From Syncephalastrum monosporum B8922 (Eukaryota; Mucoromycota; Mucoromycetes; Mucorales; Syncephalastraceae), in the NCBI GenBank assembly GCA_000697355.1, contig JNEN01001218.1, positions 156,365 to 220,364 on the forward strand: DNA of 64,000 nucleotides. Reading direction: 5' to 3'. Below are positions 21,840 through 34,034 of the stretch, in pieces. The notes under the pieces were generated by a model. The model did no database searches and was not told the origin of the DNA. It saw nothing but the letters and a program-made list of their open reading frames with translations. The translations under genes were made by a program, and so were the position numbers. Position 1 is the first letter of the stretch. Every line of letters starts with the position of its first letter.

Positions 21840-22830
21840 TGGACCAGCCTGTGACACGCTTCGCTTCGTCCAGTCGTGAGCCTTCGCCCTACGTGCCGGG
21901 TGTGAGCGAGCCGTTTCGCTAGCGGCTTCGGGCCATCACAGCCTACATTTGGACTCCGGATTACTCGTTTCCTCGTCGTCGGCTAGCTGGTCACGTTGCA
22001 AGACTTTCCTTTATGTGTATGCAGATATACATACAAGATACGAAGAAGGCTGCCCTCGTTCTGCTCTCAGGCATGGCGTCTTCGTCCTCATTTACAGTCA
22101 GTGCACAAGTACAGCCTACCAACCACAATCAAGAAGCCCCGCCATTGCAATAATAAAGCGTTGCTCGCTGCAGGACTATCAGTGGAAGCTTTCTCTTGAA
22201 GATCATCTACCTTTAGCCCTGGCCGCCAGTAATATCCTTCTGCTCATCCCTGGCCATTTTCCACCTAATATGGAGCCCCACATCAACAAGGAGCAGCTCA
22301 ACGGGATCATCAGCAGCATCATGTCTACGTACGATATCAGCCGCCCAAAAATGCCGAATTGGGCTAGCGACCTCCTGTCAATTATGCACGACTTGGCAGC
22401 GATACGGTCCTCGCGTCGAGAAAGCTGCAGATCGATAGATGCCTTGCATGTCAATGCAGTCGCCGCGCGGGTAAGTTATGCGCTCGGAAGATCAAAGAAA
22501 ATAACTAAGCAAGAATTTAACTCATCTGGATGTAGCCGGGCGGAAAAGCTATACGCTCGGGAGATCAAAGGATATAACAGACGAGAATATAACTCATCTG
22601 GGTATAACTTATCCGCGCTGCTACTGTACCAAGTCCTACGGCGTGCAATGGAGCAAATCTTTAGGCTACGGTGAAGCCAAGCCGACACGTCAAGCTGCCG
22701 ATAATTTCTCCATTTGCCAAGATCTTGTTCGCGTCGCCATTTTCAGCAAGAACGCTCTAGATGTCCACAACATGAAAGGTGTGCTGAGCATCCCAAGTCA
22801 TTGGACTTAGCATCGAGTTCTATGTCTTAC
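21840..22830 (+). pseudogene. Relic of an expanded fungal gene family (GYGEAK / NALDVHNMK motifs)
   Basis: Coding-like stretches lie in different frames: an ATG at 21840 (MDQPVTRFASSSREPSPYV), a possible 56-bp intron, a segment around 22270-22500 with DISRPKMPNWASDLLSIMHDL and VAARVSYALGR, then after a frame change KSYGVQWSKSLGYGEAKP and SKNALDVHNMKGVLSI up to the stop near 22809. From memory, GYGEAK and DxHNMK-type motifs occur in a large family of uncharacterised mucoralean proteins; I cannot verify this here. The frame changes and the internal duplication at 22468-22612 suggest a decayed copy. It might still be a spliced gene with introns I have not resolved. Confidence 0.45.
22468..22612 (+). 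repeat. About 72-bp direct tandem duplication inside the relic
   Basis: Two imperfect copies. Each contains CGCTCGG(G/A)AGATCAAAG, then an AT-rich stretch, then TATAACTCATCTGG or TTTAACTCATCTGG. A related single copy (TATACGCTCGGGAGAT) recurs at about 58504 in the second relic of the same family. Confidence 0.75.
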
Positions 22831-23215
22831 TCAAGCCGTCCCCTGGTCTGTATACCTTGCTCAAGCTCGCGGAGATCCGTGTTCCCAGTTGTGTAAAAGA
22901 GATTCCCAGGCTGATCGCCGATATCCGATGATTGTATCGACGAAAAAGACTCGTGTAAGTCGACGGCATGTTCCCTCAATTCTCCAATGGTTGCAAAATG
23001 ACCATTACAAAAGGGACATACAAAATAATTGCTCGATGACGTCTTCGTATCGCTCTTTGCCTGCCCTGCCCTTGACATACTCGATTTCCGTGGTGTTACG
23101 GTGACGGGGCTTCTTGATTGTAGCCGCAGGCTGTACTGGTACACCGACTATAAATAAGAAACCGAGGGCGCCATACCTGAGAGTAGGCTGATGAGCAGCC
23201 TTCTTCGAAACACTT
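22827..23215 (-). pseudogene. Facing relic with a C2H2 zinc-finger segment
   Basis: The minus strand from 23203 carries CGAAGAAGGCTGC...CTCTCAGGTATGGCG, closely matching plus-strand 22045-22085. The shared block continues through ACAATCAAGAAGCCCCG, so the two relics are inverted homologues about 1 kb apart. Downstream, the open frame ending at 22827 contains FVCPFCNGHFATIGELREHA, a C-x2-C-x12-H-x4-H arrangement typical of C2H2 fingers. No in-frame ATG begins that frame (its first codon is GTG), so it is an internal exon or a shifted fragment. Function unknown. Confidence 0.4.
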
Positions 23216-24441
23216 GATTAGGCAGATACGCAGCCTGCTTCTGTCCTTTAAAATTCATGCGGAATAAAAAAAAGGCTTTTTTTATCTGTCTCTTTTGACT
23301 TGTTCACCCTGTCACATGAGAATTGATTACACTCTATAGCGTACTGTACAGAAATGAAACAATTGGATTATTTTGGAGGCACAGACTTGAACCCGCTACT
23401 GATACAAGTGATTTGGTATCTGCAATGGCACTTCTACCTGCATGCATAATCCAAAGATGTTTGAGACATGATCAATGAAAATGCCCAAAAACAAACGCCG
23501 TACATTTAGCGTTTCTGCAAGTGATAAAAGTTTCTCCACTTTAGGAATACGTAAGCCCGTAGTCCAGAATCAGTCTATCTGGGTCGTTTCTGTTTCAATG
23601 GTATCTTTTTATCAACATCCCCCAGGTTGGAAAAAGAAGTGCTTCATCTTGACAGCCTACCAACGATGATGATATCAACGACGTGGTACACAAGAATAAA
23701 GCTTAAAAAGAAGCATATGCCCAGATAACATCAAATAAAACTGCGACATATCATGTAACCAACACACGGGTACATGGGCGCGGCCACTCATTATCAGATG
23801 CTAATAACCGTACGCCAAGCATAGGGAGTCATGGGCGAGTATTAAACTAGAGCAATTTCGAATTCGCAAGACATCGATAATCGCGATCGCGCTCCTTCTA
23901 ACAGCCGAGTTGTGTATGCCCTGTGTGGTAGGCTTCGCGAGTTTCTCATCGCACGGCTCCAGGAAGCATTTTTCCGTTAGCTTGTCGAACATTTTTCTCC
24001 TTTTCGGTAAAGATAACGCCGGTTCCGAGGAAGGGAGATAATTCACGAAAAAGTAAAGTAAGATAATCCTTTTTTTACTCCTGCCGGTCATCGTGATAAT
24101 AACGAAAACGGAACTTGGCAGGGGCAAGCCCAAACTGGAGCTTCTTCCCTTTTTTTTTTTTTATCAAAAAAAAAATACTATTTAAAAGATAGAGTACGAT
24201 GTATTCCCTTCGATCGAGATCGAAGTTGCCATAGCCGATGAGAATTTTACAGAATACCGAAACTGACGGGAAAAAGAAAACGACAGGGTGGCGTCAATTA
24301 GGTTCGAAGCGTGTCGAAAAATTTCTGAAACATCACCGATGACCGTTTGTCGGCGTGCGGCACGTGGCACGATGGCGACTGCTGTGCTCGCTCTATCGTG
24401 ATCGACGATTTCCCCCCCCTCAGGCGTGCGTGGTAAAAGTA
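23216..24441. other. Intergenic, no supported gene
   Basis: 1.2 kb with several A and T runs (23270-23285, 24151-24178). The last 200 bp are pyrimidine-rich and form the promoter of the PH-domain gene. Confidence 0.45.
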
Positions 24442-24447
24442 TATAAA
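24442..24447 (+). promoter_or_regulatory. TATA box
   Basis: TATAAA, 88 bp upstream of the ATG of the PH-domain gene. Confidence 0.55.
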
Positions 24448-24529
24448 GTCGGCCACAAGAGCCGTCCTCACATTTTCCCCTTCCCTTTTCCACCTTCTCT
24501 TTCCTTTTCCCAAAGTTTCTATACCTTTG

Positions 24530-25548
24530 ATGATTGGCGAGACTTCTCTTCTGCCCATACGTACATATCAGCCACAATCGAATCAGATTTATCATCATGG
24601 CTGGCTCCATAAGCTAAGCTGGCTGAGCCTTCGTAATCCCTGGCGACATCGGTTTTTCGTTCTCCACGGCAATGAACTGTGTTACTACAAACATCCGGTA
24701 CGTTTTGTCACTTACACACACACTCACACACGAGATATGCTGACTTGAATCTTTAGAATGATAGTAAATCTTCAGGCACAATTGCTCTTAAGCACTACCA
24801 CCGAGTATCTCGCCATCCCACGAAAGAATCACCTCACGCCTTCCGTATCGAATCCAACTGCAAACACCACCGAACGCATGTCTTGTACGCCGATAACGAC
24901 GATGACAGCCGACGTTGGATTGAATTACTTCAGACTTTGGTGGAAGGTGCCCCTCATTCACCGCACGCATGCAGCCCACCTTCCTCCCACTTGGCAGCGA
25001 CGGTATCCGCCTCGACCGTTACTGAACCGGGCAGCGTCCTTGACAAATGGCTTGAACGCCTAGATCTGCAGGATGAACCCCAAAACCAAATCGCCTCAGC
25101 GCCTGACCACCACGATCAGAGCTTGCCTTCACTCGAAGTCTACCGCACCTCCACCTCGTCTTCCTCTTCCCTTCAAAATCCGCAGCAGCCGCAAGGTTTC
25201 CGATCAACCGAGTCGCTTGATTCTTCCGCGTCTGAGCAAAGCCCAGCGACGTCATACTCATCGTCGTTTGGCAACGCTTATCGTGGCACGGGTGTCTTGG
25301 CGCAAGCGTTTGCGCAGTCGCGGATACAGCGGCGAGTCACCATGGGCAGTCACCACCCACCTGGTGATAAGCTGCAGAATTTCAAGCATCCACATCGCGC
25401 ATCAACGCCTGTGACGGAGGAGGATCAGGACTGGGAACTGTTCCACTTCGAAGCAGACGAACATAGGACTATGCAGGCCATCCCCCCCAGTTCGCCGCCG
25501 CCCAGTGCGCCCCTACCACCGCCACCGCGCCGTAACAGCCGGGACTAA
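24530..25548 (+). CDS. PH-domain protein with disordered Ser/Pro-rich tail
   Basis: Two exons, 24530-24697 and 24757-25548 (319 aa; intron GTACGT...CTTTAG). Residues about 24-120 form a pleckstrin-homology domain: HHGWLHKLSWLSLRNPWRHR, then FFVLHGNELCYYKHP, SSGTIALKHYHRV, HAFRIES, and the C-terminal helix DDSRRWIELLQTLVEG with its invariant Trp. Such domains bind phosphoinositides or small GTPases at membranes. The rest is low-complexity Ser/His/Gln/Pro sequence with a short folded-looking segment (GTGVLAQAFAQSRIQRR) and an acidic DWELFHFEADE stretch; it ends in a polyproline run (PPPSAPLPPPPRR), a possible SH3 or profilin ligand. Probably a membrane-recruited adaptor; partner unknown. Confidence 0.8.
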
Positions 25549-27344
25549 ACGGCAAAGGATTTATTACAGATACCCCCTTCTTCATTATATTTACTTTACC
25601 CTTTACACACAACTTCTCTCTATCACGTCATGTTAGCAGTCCTTTGCTTCATTTCGTTTTAGCATCATTTGTCATGTAAATAATCTGCATATTCTTGTAA
25701 TACATTTTGTACAGAACCTCTACGCTACACGTCTATACATATACCGTAACTTGCATGAGAACGATCTTCTTTTCTGTTTGTTTGTGGGCAGTTCGCATGA
25801 TTGGTTGTCTAGGAAATGAAAACGCGCCGATGTTTTGAACAAAACAGTGCACCACGTTTTTGCACACGCAGTTTGGAAATATGCAAGAAAACATGTGTTT
25901 TTGCGTGTGTGTGCGGGGGGGGGAGACAAGTTGTAGTTTATAGAGTGACACAAGCAATGCACGACGACAAAGAGACAACTAAAAACGTCGCACTGCACCA
26001 CTTCAAACCTGTGCACTTTGTGAGTGGTACACAAAAAGCCGTGTGAAGTCAAACGCAAAAATGTGCGGGGAAGTGGAAGTAAAATATGAATAGGAATATT
26101 TAGCCAGCGTCTCGAATTCGGGGAAGCCTTTTCCCTTTCATAAGGCTATAAGGCGAGATACTTGCTACTGAGGCGTTCTCGACACCCCTCCTCCTCCTAC
26201 TGCCATGGTTATTAATTGTCCATTAGCTAATGTAATTTCAAGCAAACGTATATTCAAACCTCCTGCGAACCATGCACCCCGGTGTTTTTGAATGTGACAG
26301 AAGGAGCGCGTTTTACACATGTACAAGCAGAGTTTCCCAACTACCAAACCATGTCGCAGCCAATCAAAACCGAAACCGCCGGCTAATTAAAGAAGAGCTG
26401 CTGGGAAGCGATTCGCCTCGTATTACATCACGCTTGGCATTTGGGGCTTGGTCTTTCTCTCATTTCTCCCTCCATTTTGGCGATGGTGACACATTAGGCT
26501 GCGTTACTTCTGGTACACTTGTATACGAAGAGTATATCAATTGCTCACATTGACGGGTGCTCACACACTCTACGCTTGACCCCTATTATCGGCTGCGTAA
26601 AGCTGTTATTAACAAGATGTGCTTTTCTTTTTTTCTGATAATAAGTTAGTTGACTAATCACTCTGGGCGTACTATAAGACTGTATACTGCCATTTTTATA
26701 AAATTCAGTTGCTCCCTGCTACATATATACTACTGAGATAAGAGATACGGGAAGCTGGTAGATAGAAACCAGAGATAGGGATTCAGTGGACGTCCATTTG
26801 CTCAGAGGTGGAGTCCTTCTGGCAGACAAGCGTGTATTGTCAATTACTACATATTCTTTATTAACATACCACCACAATTAGTGCTCTTCTTTTCGGCTAG
26901 TTGTTTCACAAATGTGATGATATAAAAAAAAAAGGAAAAAACACCTTCCTTATGAAAGTACCATGTATATGCTTATGGTTTTTTTTCTCAAACGACAGTT
27001 TTCCAGATGACCCGATGTCGGGCTGAATGCCTTGCTTTTAACGCAGATATTCTGTGTTCGGACGTGGCATAGATTTTGCGAATCTTACAGCTTGATTACA
27101 AGCTGTCGAAAGCTGCGTTTCCTATAAATATTTGCAACTCGCAATAAATTTGGCAGTGCGATATGCCACTTCTCTCTGCAGGTACGAAGTCTGCACCATA
27201 AGTTGAACTATGCAGAATGTCGGTGTGCGCACGATCATAGGGACAACCAACCTCGAGAGCCGTCTTTTCGTGCATGCACCTTTAGGAAAGAACTCCAACC
27301 AGTATACATAAGTGTAGAGCAATATGGCTATGACGCACGGAGGA
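25549..27344. other. Intergenic, no supported gene
   Basis: 1.8 kb. A (GT)n(G)n tract lies at about 25900-25924. Short open frames only. Confidence 0.45.
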
Positions 27345-28061
27345 GAAGTAGGACGCGTGAAAAAATGCTCTTGTCGAAGTGGGCGAACGGACGCGTGTCG
27401 TTTCGCTCGATAGCGATCCATTGATCATGCTTCCGCTTACCGTCGCTTATCTTGGAAGACACTTGCCACCGGGCTTGAAGCAAAGCTCGTGCAATTGACT
27501 CGTCCACTACTTGCTGATCGGGACCATCGAGGTCTGCTAATACGTGCGCGCTTCATTCTATTCTTTTTTGACTATTTGTTTTTCTTCGCGCCCTTTTCCT
27601 TTTAACCCATGCCCATGGCATGTAGGCCGACGCACATGATTGCGATGGTACCTTCTTAACAGACCATCTTCCTTTAAGTCCACTCGTTGGCTGTGATTTT
27701 CTGTCAAAAACAACATCGGGGACCTAGATTTTGAGCCCTCACGACCGTGGCATCATTCTCGTTACAAGCCTGGCTTCCACGGAGAACAGATGGCAAAGTT
27801 TGATGTTCGCGTAAGCCGACCAAAACGGCTATAGCATCCGCTGCATCCGAGCTTTTGCTCGTTCCCGAGCGGCAGCACCCGTATCGATATAATGCCATGT
27901 ACTTCCAGATATAAAGTGGTCCATATACCGCGTATGTCGTGGGTGGAAAAAGATTGTTGCCAAAACCGTAATGCTCCTGAAACAGTGACCACAAATTCAA
28001 ACGTGAGGAAGCTATTTGTTGAAGATGCGAGACTCAGTACGGCATTGTCTGCATGAACCAC
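27345..28061 (-). pseudogene. Possible coding relic, origin unknown
   Basis: Two minus-strand stretches look more protein-like than their surroundings: 27545-27365 reads DLDGPDQQVVDESIARALLQ and then ARWQVSSKISDGKRKHDQWI, and 28000-27850 includes FQEHYGFGNNLFPPTTYAVY. They are in different frames and are separated by stops, so this may be a decayed mobile or family gene. I do not recognise it. Confidence 0.25.
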
Positions 28062-29096
28062 GTCATGCTAAATTATTGCCAATGTGGTCAACGGCAAAGC
28101 AGCCCGGATGTTTGTTTATGCTAATAGATAACATATACCACATCAAAGACTCTTAGAAAGTCTTAAGCTCCGGAGCAAGAATTATCCTCTGCAGCATCTT
28201 TATAACAGACTTGATGATTGACTGTACAGTATTGTGTACTGTATATATCAGCCATTACGAGGGTGACTGTATTTATCTGTTAGGGCAGACATGCTTACGG
28301 TCTCTATTATCCTGGGGATGTGCTGTTGGCTTTAACGTGTGCACACGCAAATAGACCCTCACAGCCACAAACAGGGACGTCTCAAAAGTGATTACGCAAC
28401 AGCTTGTTTTCTAAACTTACCTGCAAGCCCTTTCCACGTTCAATAACAATATAACCTTGATATAAAGTTATGAAGACACTTGTGAAAGAGATCTGTATCA
28501 AATCATGTAGCCTCCTTTAATAATCGGAGAGAATTTTGCAAACAAAAACTATTGGTGAACTGCCGTATGTCTATAATCAGTCTGTTCTATGATATACATA
28601 TAGGTGCTTTCCACGCTTTAATATGACCTTACAGGCTGCAACGTATGTCAGCAGAAACATATGGTATCGGCTGGGTATGCATAGAAAAAGATAAGCTGCT
28701 AATTTTCAGGTGTGACGAAACCGACGTAATACATCAACGCTCTCATGACCAGGCTCTTTTTCCATGGAAACAACCTCAGACGTGTTTCCCCCGTGACACG
28801 TCTCTAATCTTTGCTTGGAGATGCGCTTGATACATTAAGTTCTATTTCATTTACTATACTTTAAGGTGACAGGGCAAGTGTGTTTCTAGGTAAAGATGTT
28901 AAGAGGGACAGTTCGAACGAGGGGGCCATCTTTATTGTTCAATTTGCTATCTTGTTTGGCAAAGCAATGCGACCAAGAAAGGAAACCCGCCTTGGTTCTT
29001 GGCGGCATTTCTTGAGGCCCGCCCTTCCCTTTTGTTTCTCACTCGCACACTCTTTCTTAGCTTTTACTTTTTTGTTTTGCATAATACTTGGACCTC
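28062..29096. other. Intergenic / promoter of the VHS-GAT gene
   Basis: 1 kb. No gene supported. The final 100 bp before the ATG at 29097 are T-rich with no clear TATA box. Confidence 0.4.
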
Positions 29097-31378
29097 ATGC
29101 CGTTGTTTTCGAAGAAAATAACACCCACGACCATTACGGCCAACATTGGTAAGAAGGGATGCACCTCGCTTGGAGGGTGATGGCTCATTGGAAGGAATGG
29201 ACAATAGAAAAGGCAACGGATGCCAGCCAGACCGAGACAGACTGGTCATTGGTGTTCCAGATTTGCGATGGGGTCAACAGCACTGAGCTTGGTGCTAAGG
29301 AAGCGCGCAAGCTGCTGCAAAAGAAGATGCTCTCGGACAAACCGCAGACGCAACTGCTCGCGCTTGAAGTAAATATTAATATGAGCGCCCTTATCATTAT
29401 ATTTCCTGTGTCGCTCAATGATATCATTTCCCGTTTAGCTGCTCGATGCGTTGTCGGAGAACTGTCGTGATCGCTTCAAAGGTAACGAATGAACGAAAAG
29501 AATGAGAAATATAGACTGACCAAGGACCGTCGTTCAAGACCAACTCGGGGCCAAATCCTTTGCTGAGGATCTCGACACGTTAGCGTTCACAAGGGTGAGT
29601 CAAAGTGTAAAAAAAAACTAGAGAAGGAGGTTCGAAGGTGTTGTACACATTATGAACGCGGACATGAGCGGAGAAAAAGGGACACGCGAGACAGATAGAC
29701 AAGGGGAGAGAGAAAAGAGAGATGGCGGCAGAGAAGCGCTGTATGAAATGATTAATGCGACATAATATTAACTAACTTTCGACGTAATGAAGGCGAATGA
29801 TGATCGTGTGCATAGCAAACTAGTGCACTGCCTACAAAACTGGTGCACGCGATTCGGATCCGACCCGGCATTAGCGGGCGTGCAACGCGTCTTTGACAAG
29901 GTCACGACAGGCAACCCCTCTGGTGGACGTCGCAGCCTGTTCCGCCCATCGGCTTTCCCTACAAGCAACCAGCGCCTGGTCGTGTCGCAGTCTCGGTCCG
30001 AGCAGCAGCGGGAAAGACAGCCAAGTTCACAAGGACAGGTCCGCGCATACCCTTTTTTTCTTCATAAGGGATGACTCATAATATTACTGTATAGGCCATC
30101 GGCCCAACGGATCCGATGAACGACGTGTTGTTGGCCAAAAACAATGCACAGCTCTTTTCGCAGACTCTCTCTTTCACGGACCCTACCCAGGAGGACATTT
30201 CGAAGAACGAGTTAATACAGGCAAGGCAAAAGATCTAAAGCTAGGCTTCCTGTTACTGACCCACCTCTTCAGGAATTCTATGGCAAATGCAAAATGTTCC
30301 AAACGATACTGGGGAACCATCTCCAAACATGCGAAGACGAAGACGTCATCTGTAAGTATCACCTGAGAAAAAAAAAATTCTAGGGGATATGAAGGTGGCC
30401 GCAGAGAGGAAGAAGAAAAAAAAAGTTGGGAGTGCCGCAAGGAAAAACGAAGTGACACGAACCCTAATCTTGTGCGTATCTCTCTTTTATTTTTTCTATG
30501 GCAGCCTCGTTGCTGGAAGCCAATGGCGAGCTTATCACCTGCTTCAAGGCGTACGACGACATGTTAGAACGTAGTGCCATGAACGAGGCAACGCAAAATT
30601 CGCAAGTGCTGCACAACCGTGGCACCCGACAGGTAAAAAGAATAGCTGAGTGCAGCACACGTATTCCAAACGCCGATCACTCTAATTTATTTTTTCGATT
30701 GCATTTTTTAGGAGGAAGTGGCCAGAGAAGCGAGTACCGGCGGTGGTGCTGGTTCGAGCAGCAGTAGCAGCACCAACAACAATAGCCCATCCGTCTCATT
30801 GCCGCAACCGAGGTAAAGTGTCTGTGTGTGCATTTGTGTCCAAACGTATTGCATTCGTGCGTGTGTGTAAATACACAGATGGGTGCGGGAAAAGGGACCC
30901 GGCGAGTATGGAAGGCGGAGGGGCCACGCGGGTTGAGGCGCGCGCGTGTTTTATATTTTGCGTTTTGCGTCGTGTGTGTGTGTGTGTGTGTGCCTGTGTG
31001 CGTGTGCACGGACGGTCCCAGATGAACAAGACAAGAGATAACGTATACTGGGGGCTGTATTATTCATGGGTCTCTTCTCTCTCCTCCAGTGCACGCGCAG
31101 GAGGTGCCCCGGTACCGACAGGAGCAGCACAGCAGCCGGTGCAAGCGACGTATGCACCCGTGGACCCATTCGACCCGTTTTCTGACAGCAACGAGGTTCA
31201 AGCGTCGTCATCGGGCGATGCAGGGTACAAACCGTTTTTCTTTTTTTTTTTTGCGTTCGCGCACCTTGTTTCCTAAAACAAACAACTCACATTTGTTTTT
31301 ATATTTTATAGTAATAGCAACAACAACGGCGTTCATAACCTGCCCCCACCACTGACTCCTCAGCGAATGCACGATTAA
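29097..31378 (+). CDS. VHS-GAT domain trafficking adaptor (Lsb5/TOM1/GGA-like)
   Basis: Eleven exons (29097-29148, 29208-29368, 29439-29481, 29539-29594, 29793-30038, 30095-30220, 30273-30351, 30505-30632, 30712-30812, 31090-31224, 31312-31378) give 397 aa. The VHS domain occupies residues about 10-150 (IEKATDASQTETDWSLVFQI, QLLALELLDALSENCRDRFK). A GAT-type three-helix segment follows at about 200-300 (EFYGKCKMFQTILGNHLQTC, SLLEANGELITCFKAYDDML). Both bind ubiquitinated cargo or small GTPases on endosome/Golgi membranes. The tail is Ser/Asn-rich and carries DPFDPF, an AP-2/adaptin-ear-type motif. No GAE ear or SH3 domain is seen. Exon 6 ends at CAG followed by GCAAGG, so intron 6 appears to be GC-AG. 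Intron 9 contains a (TG)n tract. Best match in layout: Lsb5/TOM1-like proteins. Confidence 0.85.
30967..31000. repeat. TG microsatellite in intron 9 of the VHS-GAT gene
   Basis: (TG)n tract in the region TCGTGTGTGTGTG...CGTGTGC, inside the intron between exons at 30812 and 31090. Confidence 0.8.
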
Positions 31379-32478
31379 AACAAAATAATAACAAGCGTCG
31401 GCACCTTACAACCGCGCGCTGTCTCTCTTAAAACTTTTTTTGGAGTTGGCTTGGCACAACGCCGGATCCCCTTCCTTTAGCTCATCACAGATTACAGATT
31501 AGAAGAAAAATGTATGCGTGCGTACGTGTGTTTATATACATATATATATATATATGTATATGTGTGTGTGTGTGTGTGCGGACTGGGGGGACCCGAAAGA
31601 GAAAGGGGGGAGTTTGTTGGCTGGGTTCGTGCGCGTACCTTGCTGCCTACTTTGGATCGGTGTAGGTTCACTTTGGCTTTGTGTTGCGCAGCAGCAACTT
31701 AATACGTAGAGTGGCGCACAACCATTTGCCTCTCATTTTCTGCTGCGTACTGTATCGCATCTGTTGCCTCGTTGTGCCAATTCTCTAATGAATGTGTGTA
31801 TATTATGTGTGTGTCGTGTGTGCGCCGTGTGTGTATTGTAGGGTTATGTCATGTTTTCCTTTGGACGTGTTGATATGCGTGAGTGTTTTGTGTGCCCGAG
31901 ACACCCTACGTGTTGCTACGCTGCCCTAAACCTTCTTTCTAAAAAATAATAATATCGCGGGTCTCCGTTTCCTTTTCTTCCTTCACTCCGCCCCACTCTT
32001 TCTTTTCTCTTTCTCTTTGCTCTTCTCATTTTCGTCTCTCTCACTTTTTTCTCTTCCCTTCCTCCCTCCACCGTCCTCTCGTCCGCTCTCCTCCTCATCC
32101 TCCTCCCTCTCTCCGCTCTCGTCTTCCATCACAGCGGCCTTTTTACTTCTTGTATATTATTTCACTCTCCCTTTGGTGACACTCCGTTGTTCTGCGCGTT
32201 CTCTGCAGGAGGAGAAACATCAAGGAAACAAAAACGAAAGAAAGAGCGTGTTGTGCGACTCTGACTCTGTGCGAGAGAGAGAGTGTGTGTGAATGGGCCG
32301 ATCCCGCTGGTCAGTGTCTGAGCTCACAGCAACAACAACAACGCGCGCGCGGTTAAAAACGGCACGAGTGGCGTAACATCCCCTTTCTTCGAATCCATCT
32401 GTACACTTGCATGTGGTATTATCCAACTCACCGCCCACAAACAAACGATTCATTCCAACGGTCTGTGTGCCTGTGTGT
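31379..32478. other. Intergenic with simple-sequence tracts
   Basis: 1.1 kb between two plus-strand genes. It holds a (TA)n(TG)n microsatellite at about 31535-31580, more TG-rich DNA at 31790-31835, and a long pyrimidine-rich stretch at 31965-32135 (CT-rich), likely the downstream gene's promoter. No gene supported. Confidence 0.55.
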
Positions 32479-34034
32479 ATGCACAAGATGCATGAGCAAG
32501 TCAGACGGACAAAAGAAAAGACCCAGGCCATCCACAACACTACCAAATCTAACAACAGCCGAACCACCGCATCCAAAAACAACAACAATAATAATGCCCG
32601 CATTACCTCAAAGCGCCTTCAGCAGCGCACGGGCCCATCCATCCACTCCTCCTCCTCGTCCTCTTCGTCCGCCCCGACACGCCCAGCACCACCGACGAAA
32701 CCTGATGCCGAACAGCAGCGACGGATCGCAGCACGCGCAGCTGAAGCCATGGCTAAGCAGGTGCGGCGGCGACGGGATCGGCGCTCGGTGCTCGCCTGGG
32801 GCGGGGATTCCAAACGCAAGGTAATTGACATTTTTCCCTATTTACCCAGCCAGCCGAATATGAGAACTCAAGACTCATCCAAAAGAAATCAAAATCTTTT
32901 CGTTCATAGGCGGTGATAAAGAGATACCCGGACGGCAGTCAAGAGATCATTGTTCCACAGAACTTGACACCCGAGCAAGAGCACTATGAGTTTCCACCGC
33001 GCTCCCGTCTGCTGAAGAAGCTGGCCCTGGTCACATCAACCCAAGAGAACAAAAGGAGCCGCCTCAACTCGCCGCCGCCCGGTATGGTCGCACGATCTCC
33101 CCCGCCCCCGCCTGCTCAGCCGCCGCCATCACCGCCCAAGCCAGACCCGAGTGCGATGGATGCGTGGTTCTCATCGCGCAATACGCACAACGACTTGGCC
33201 AAGCAGAAGCAGCGGAACGTCATCAAGTGGATGACGGAGATGGAGGACAAGAAACCCTCGCCACCACCGACGACGACAACGACAACGACGCACACTCCTG
33301 TGATGTCATCCGCAACAATAGCAGCAGCAGCAGCTATATCAACAGGCGGCGGCGTGAAGCCATCGACGAGCAATACGTCGACCGAACCCATCATCCAATT
33401 CCGGAGCGAAGCCGGCAAGCGGTACTCACGACAAAGCTCAATGTCGCTCGTGCCGCCTGATGAAAACAACCGGAAGCACCACGTGCCACTGCGGCTGTTA
33501 GCTCATCATCAGCAACGGTACCGCACCATCAACGATAACACTAAAAGGCACTCTATCCTCTCTTCCCTCTCTTCCCAATCCTCGTTCGTATACCCCAATA
33601 CCGCCACGCCTCATGCCACCACCACGCATCCCAACTCCACCGCGCCGACCGCAACTCCTCCTCCCCTCTTTGAGCGGTCTTCGGTCACGACCATTGCTGA
33701 GCTTGTGCACATGTTCCAAAACACGCTACAAAAGCAGCAAGAAGCGGCCAACAAGCGCATGCAGCATCTCGAAGCCGTCCTAAGGCAGGAGCAGCAGACA
33801 CGGCAACAGCATTGCGACGATTTACTGCAGCGCGTTACCCGCCTCGAGCAATCGGTCACGCTCGAGCATGATGCGCGGCGTGACCTCAGGCAGGTCGTGC
33901 AAGAGGCCGTCGCCAAAATGAACCAGCTCGAGCAAACTGTCACCTATCATTCAGCCCAGTCCCATCAAACCACGACCTCGCTCCAGCAACAACTTGATCG
34001 CGCCCTGGCAGAAATCGAATCGCTCCGTCGTTGA
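32479..34034 (+). CDS. Coiled-coil protein of unknown function
   Basis: Two exons, 32479-32820 and 32910-34034 (488 aa; intron GTAATT...TTCATAG). The N-terminal third is Asn/Ser-rich then basic (QRRIAARAAEAMAKQVRRRR). A conserved-looking block follows at the splice (AVIKRYPDGSQEIIVPQNL, then EQEHYEFPPRSRLLKKLAL). A polyproline patch, Thr and Ala runs lie in the middle, and the C-terminal 120 residues form a strong coiled coil (TIAELVHMFQNTLQKQQEAA, LLQRVTRLEQSVTLEHDARR, LQQQLDRALAEIESLRR). This suggests an oligomeric scaffold. The IKRYPDGSQE block resembles short motifs in spindle or centrosome scaffolds, but I make no assignment. The start could be the Met at 32488. Confidence 0.7.

Noticed and set aside
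23340..23440. tRNA-like text on the minus strand (GGGTTCAAGTC near 23390)
   Set aside because: The T-arm stem does not pair and no acceptor, D or anticodon stems can be formed.
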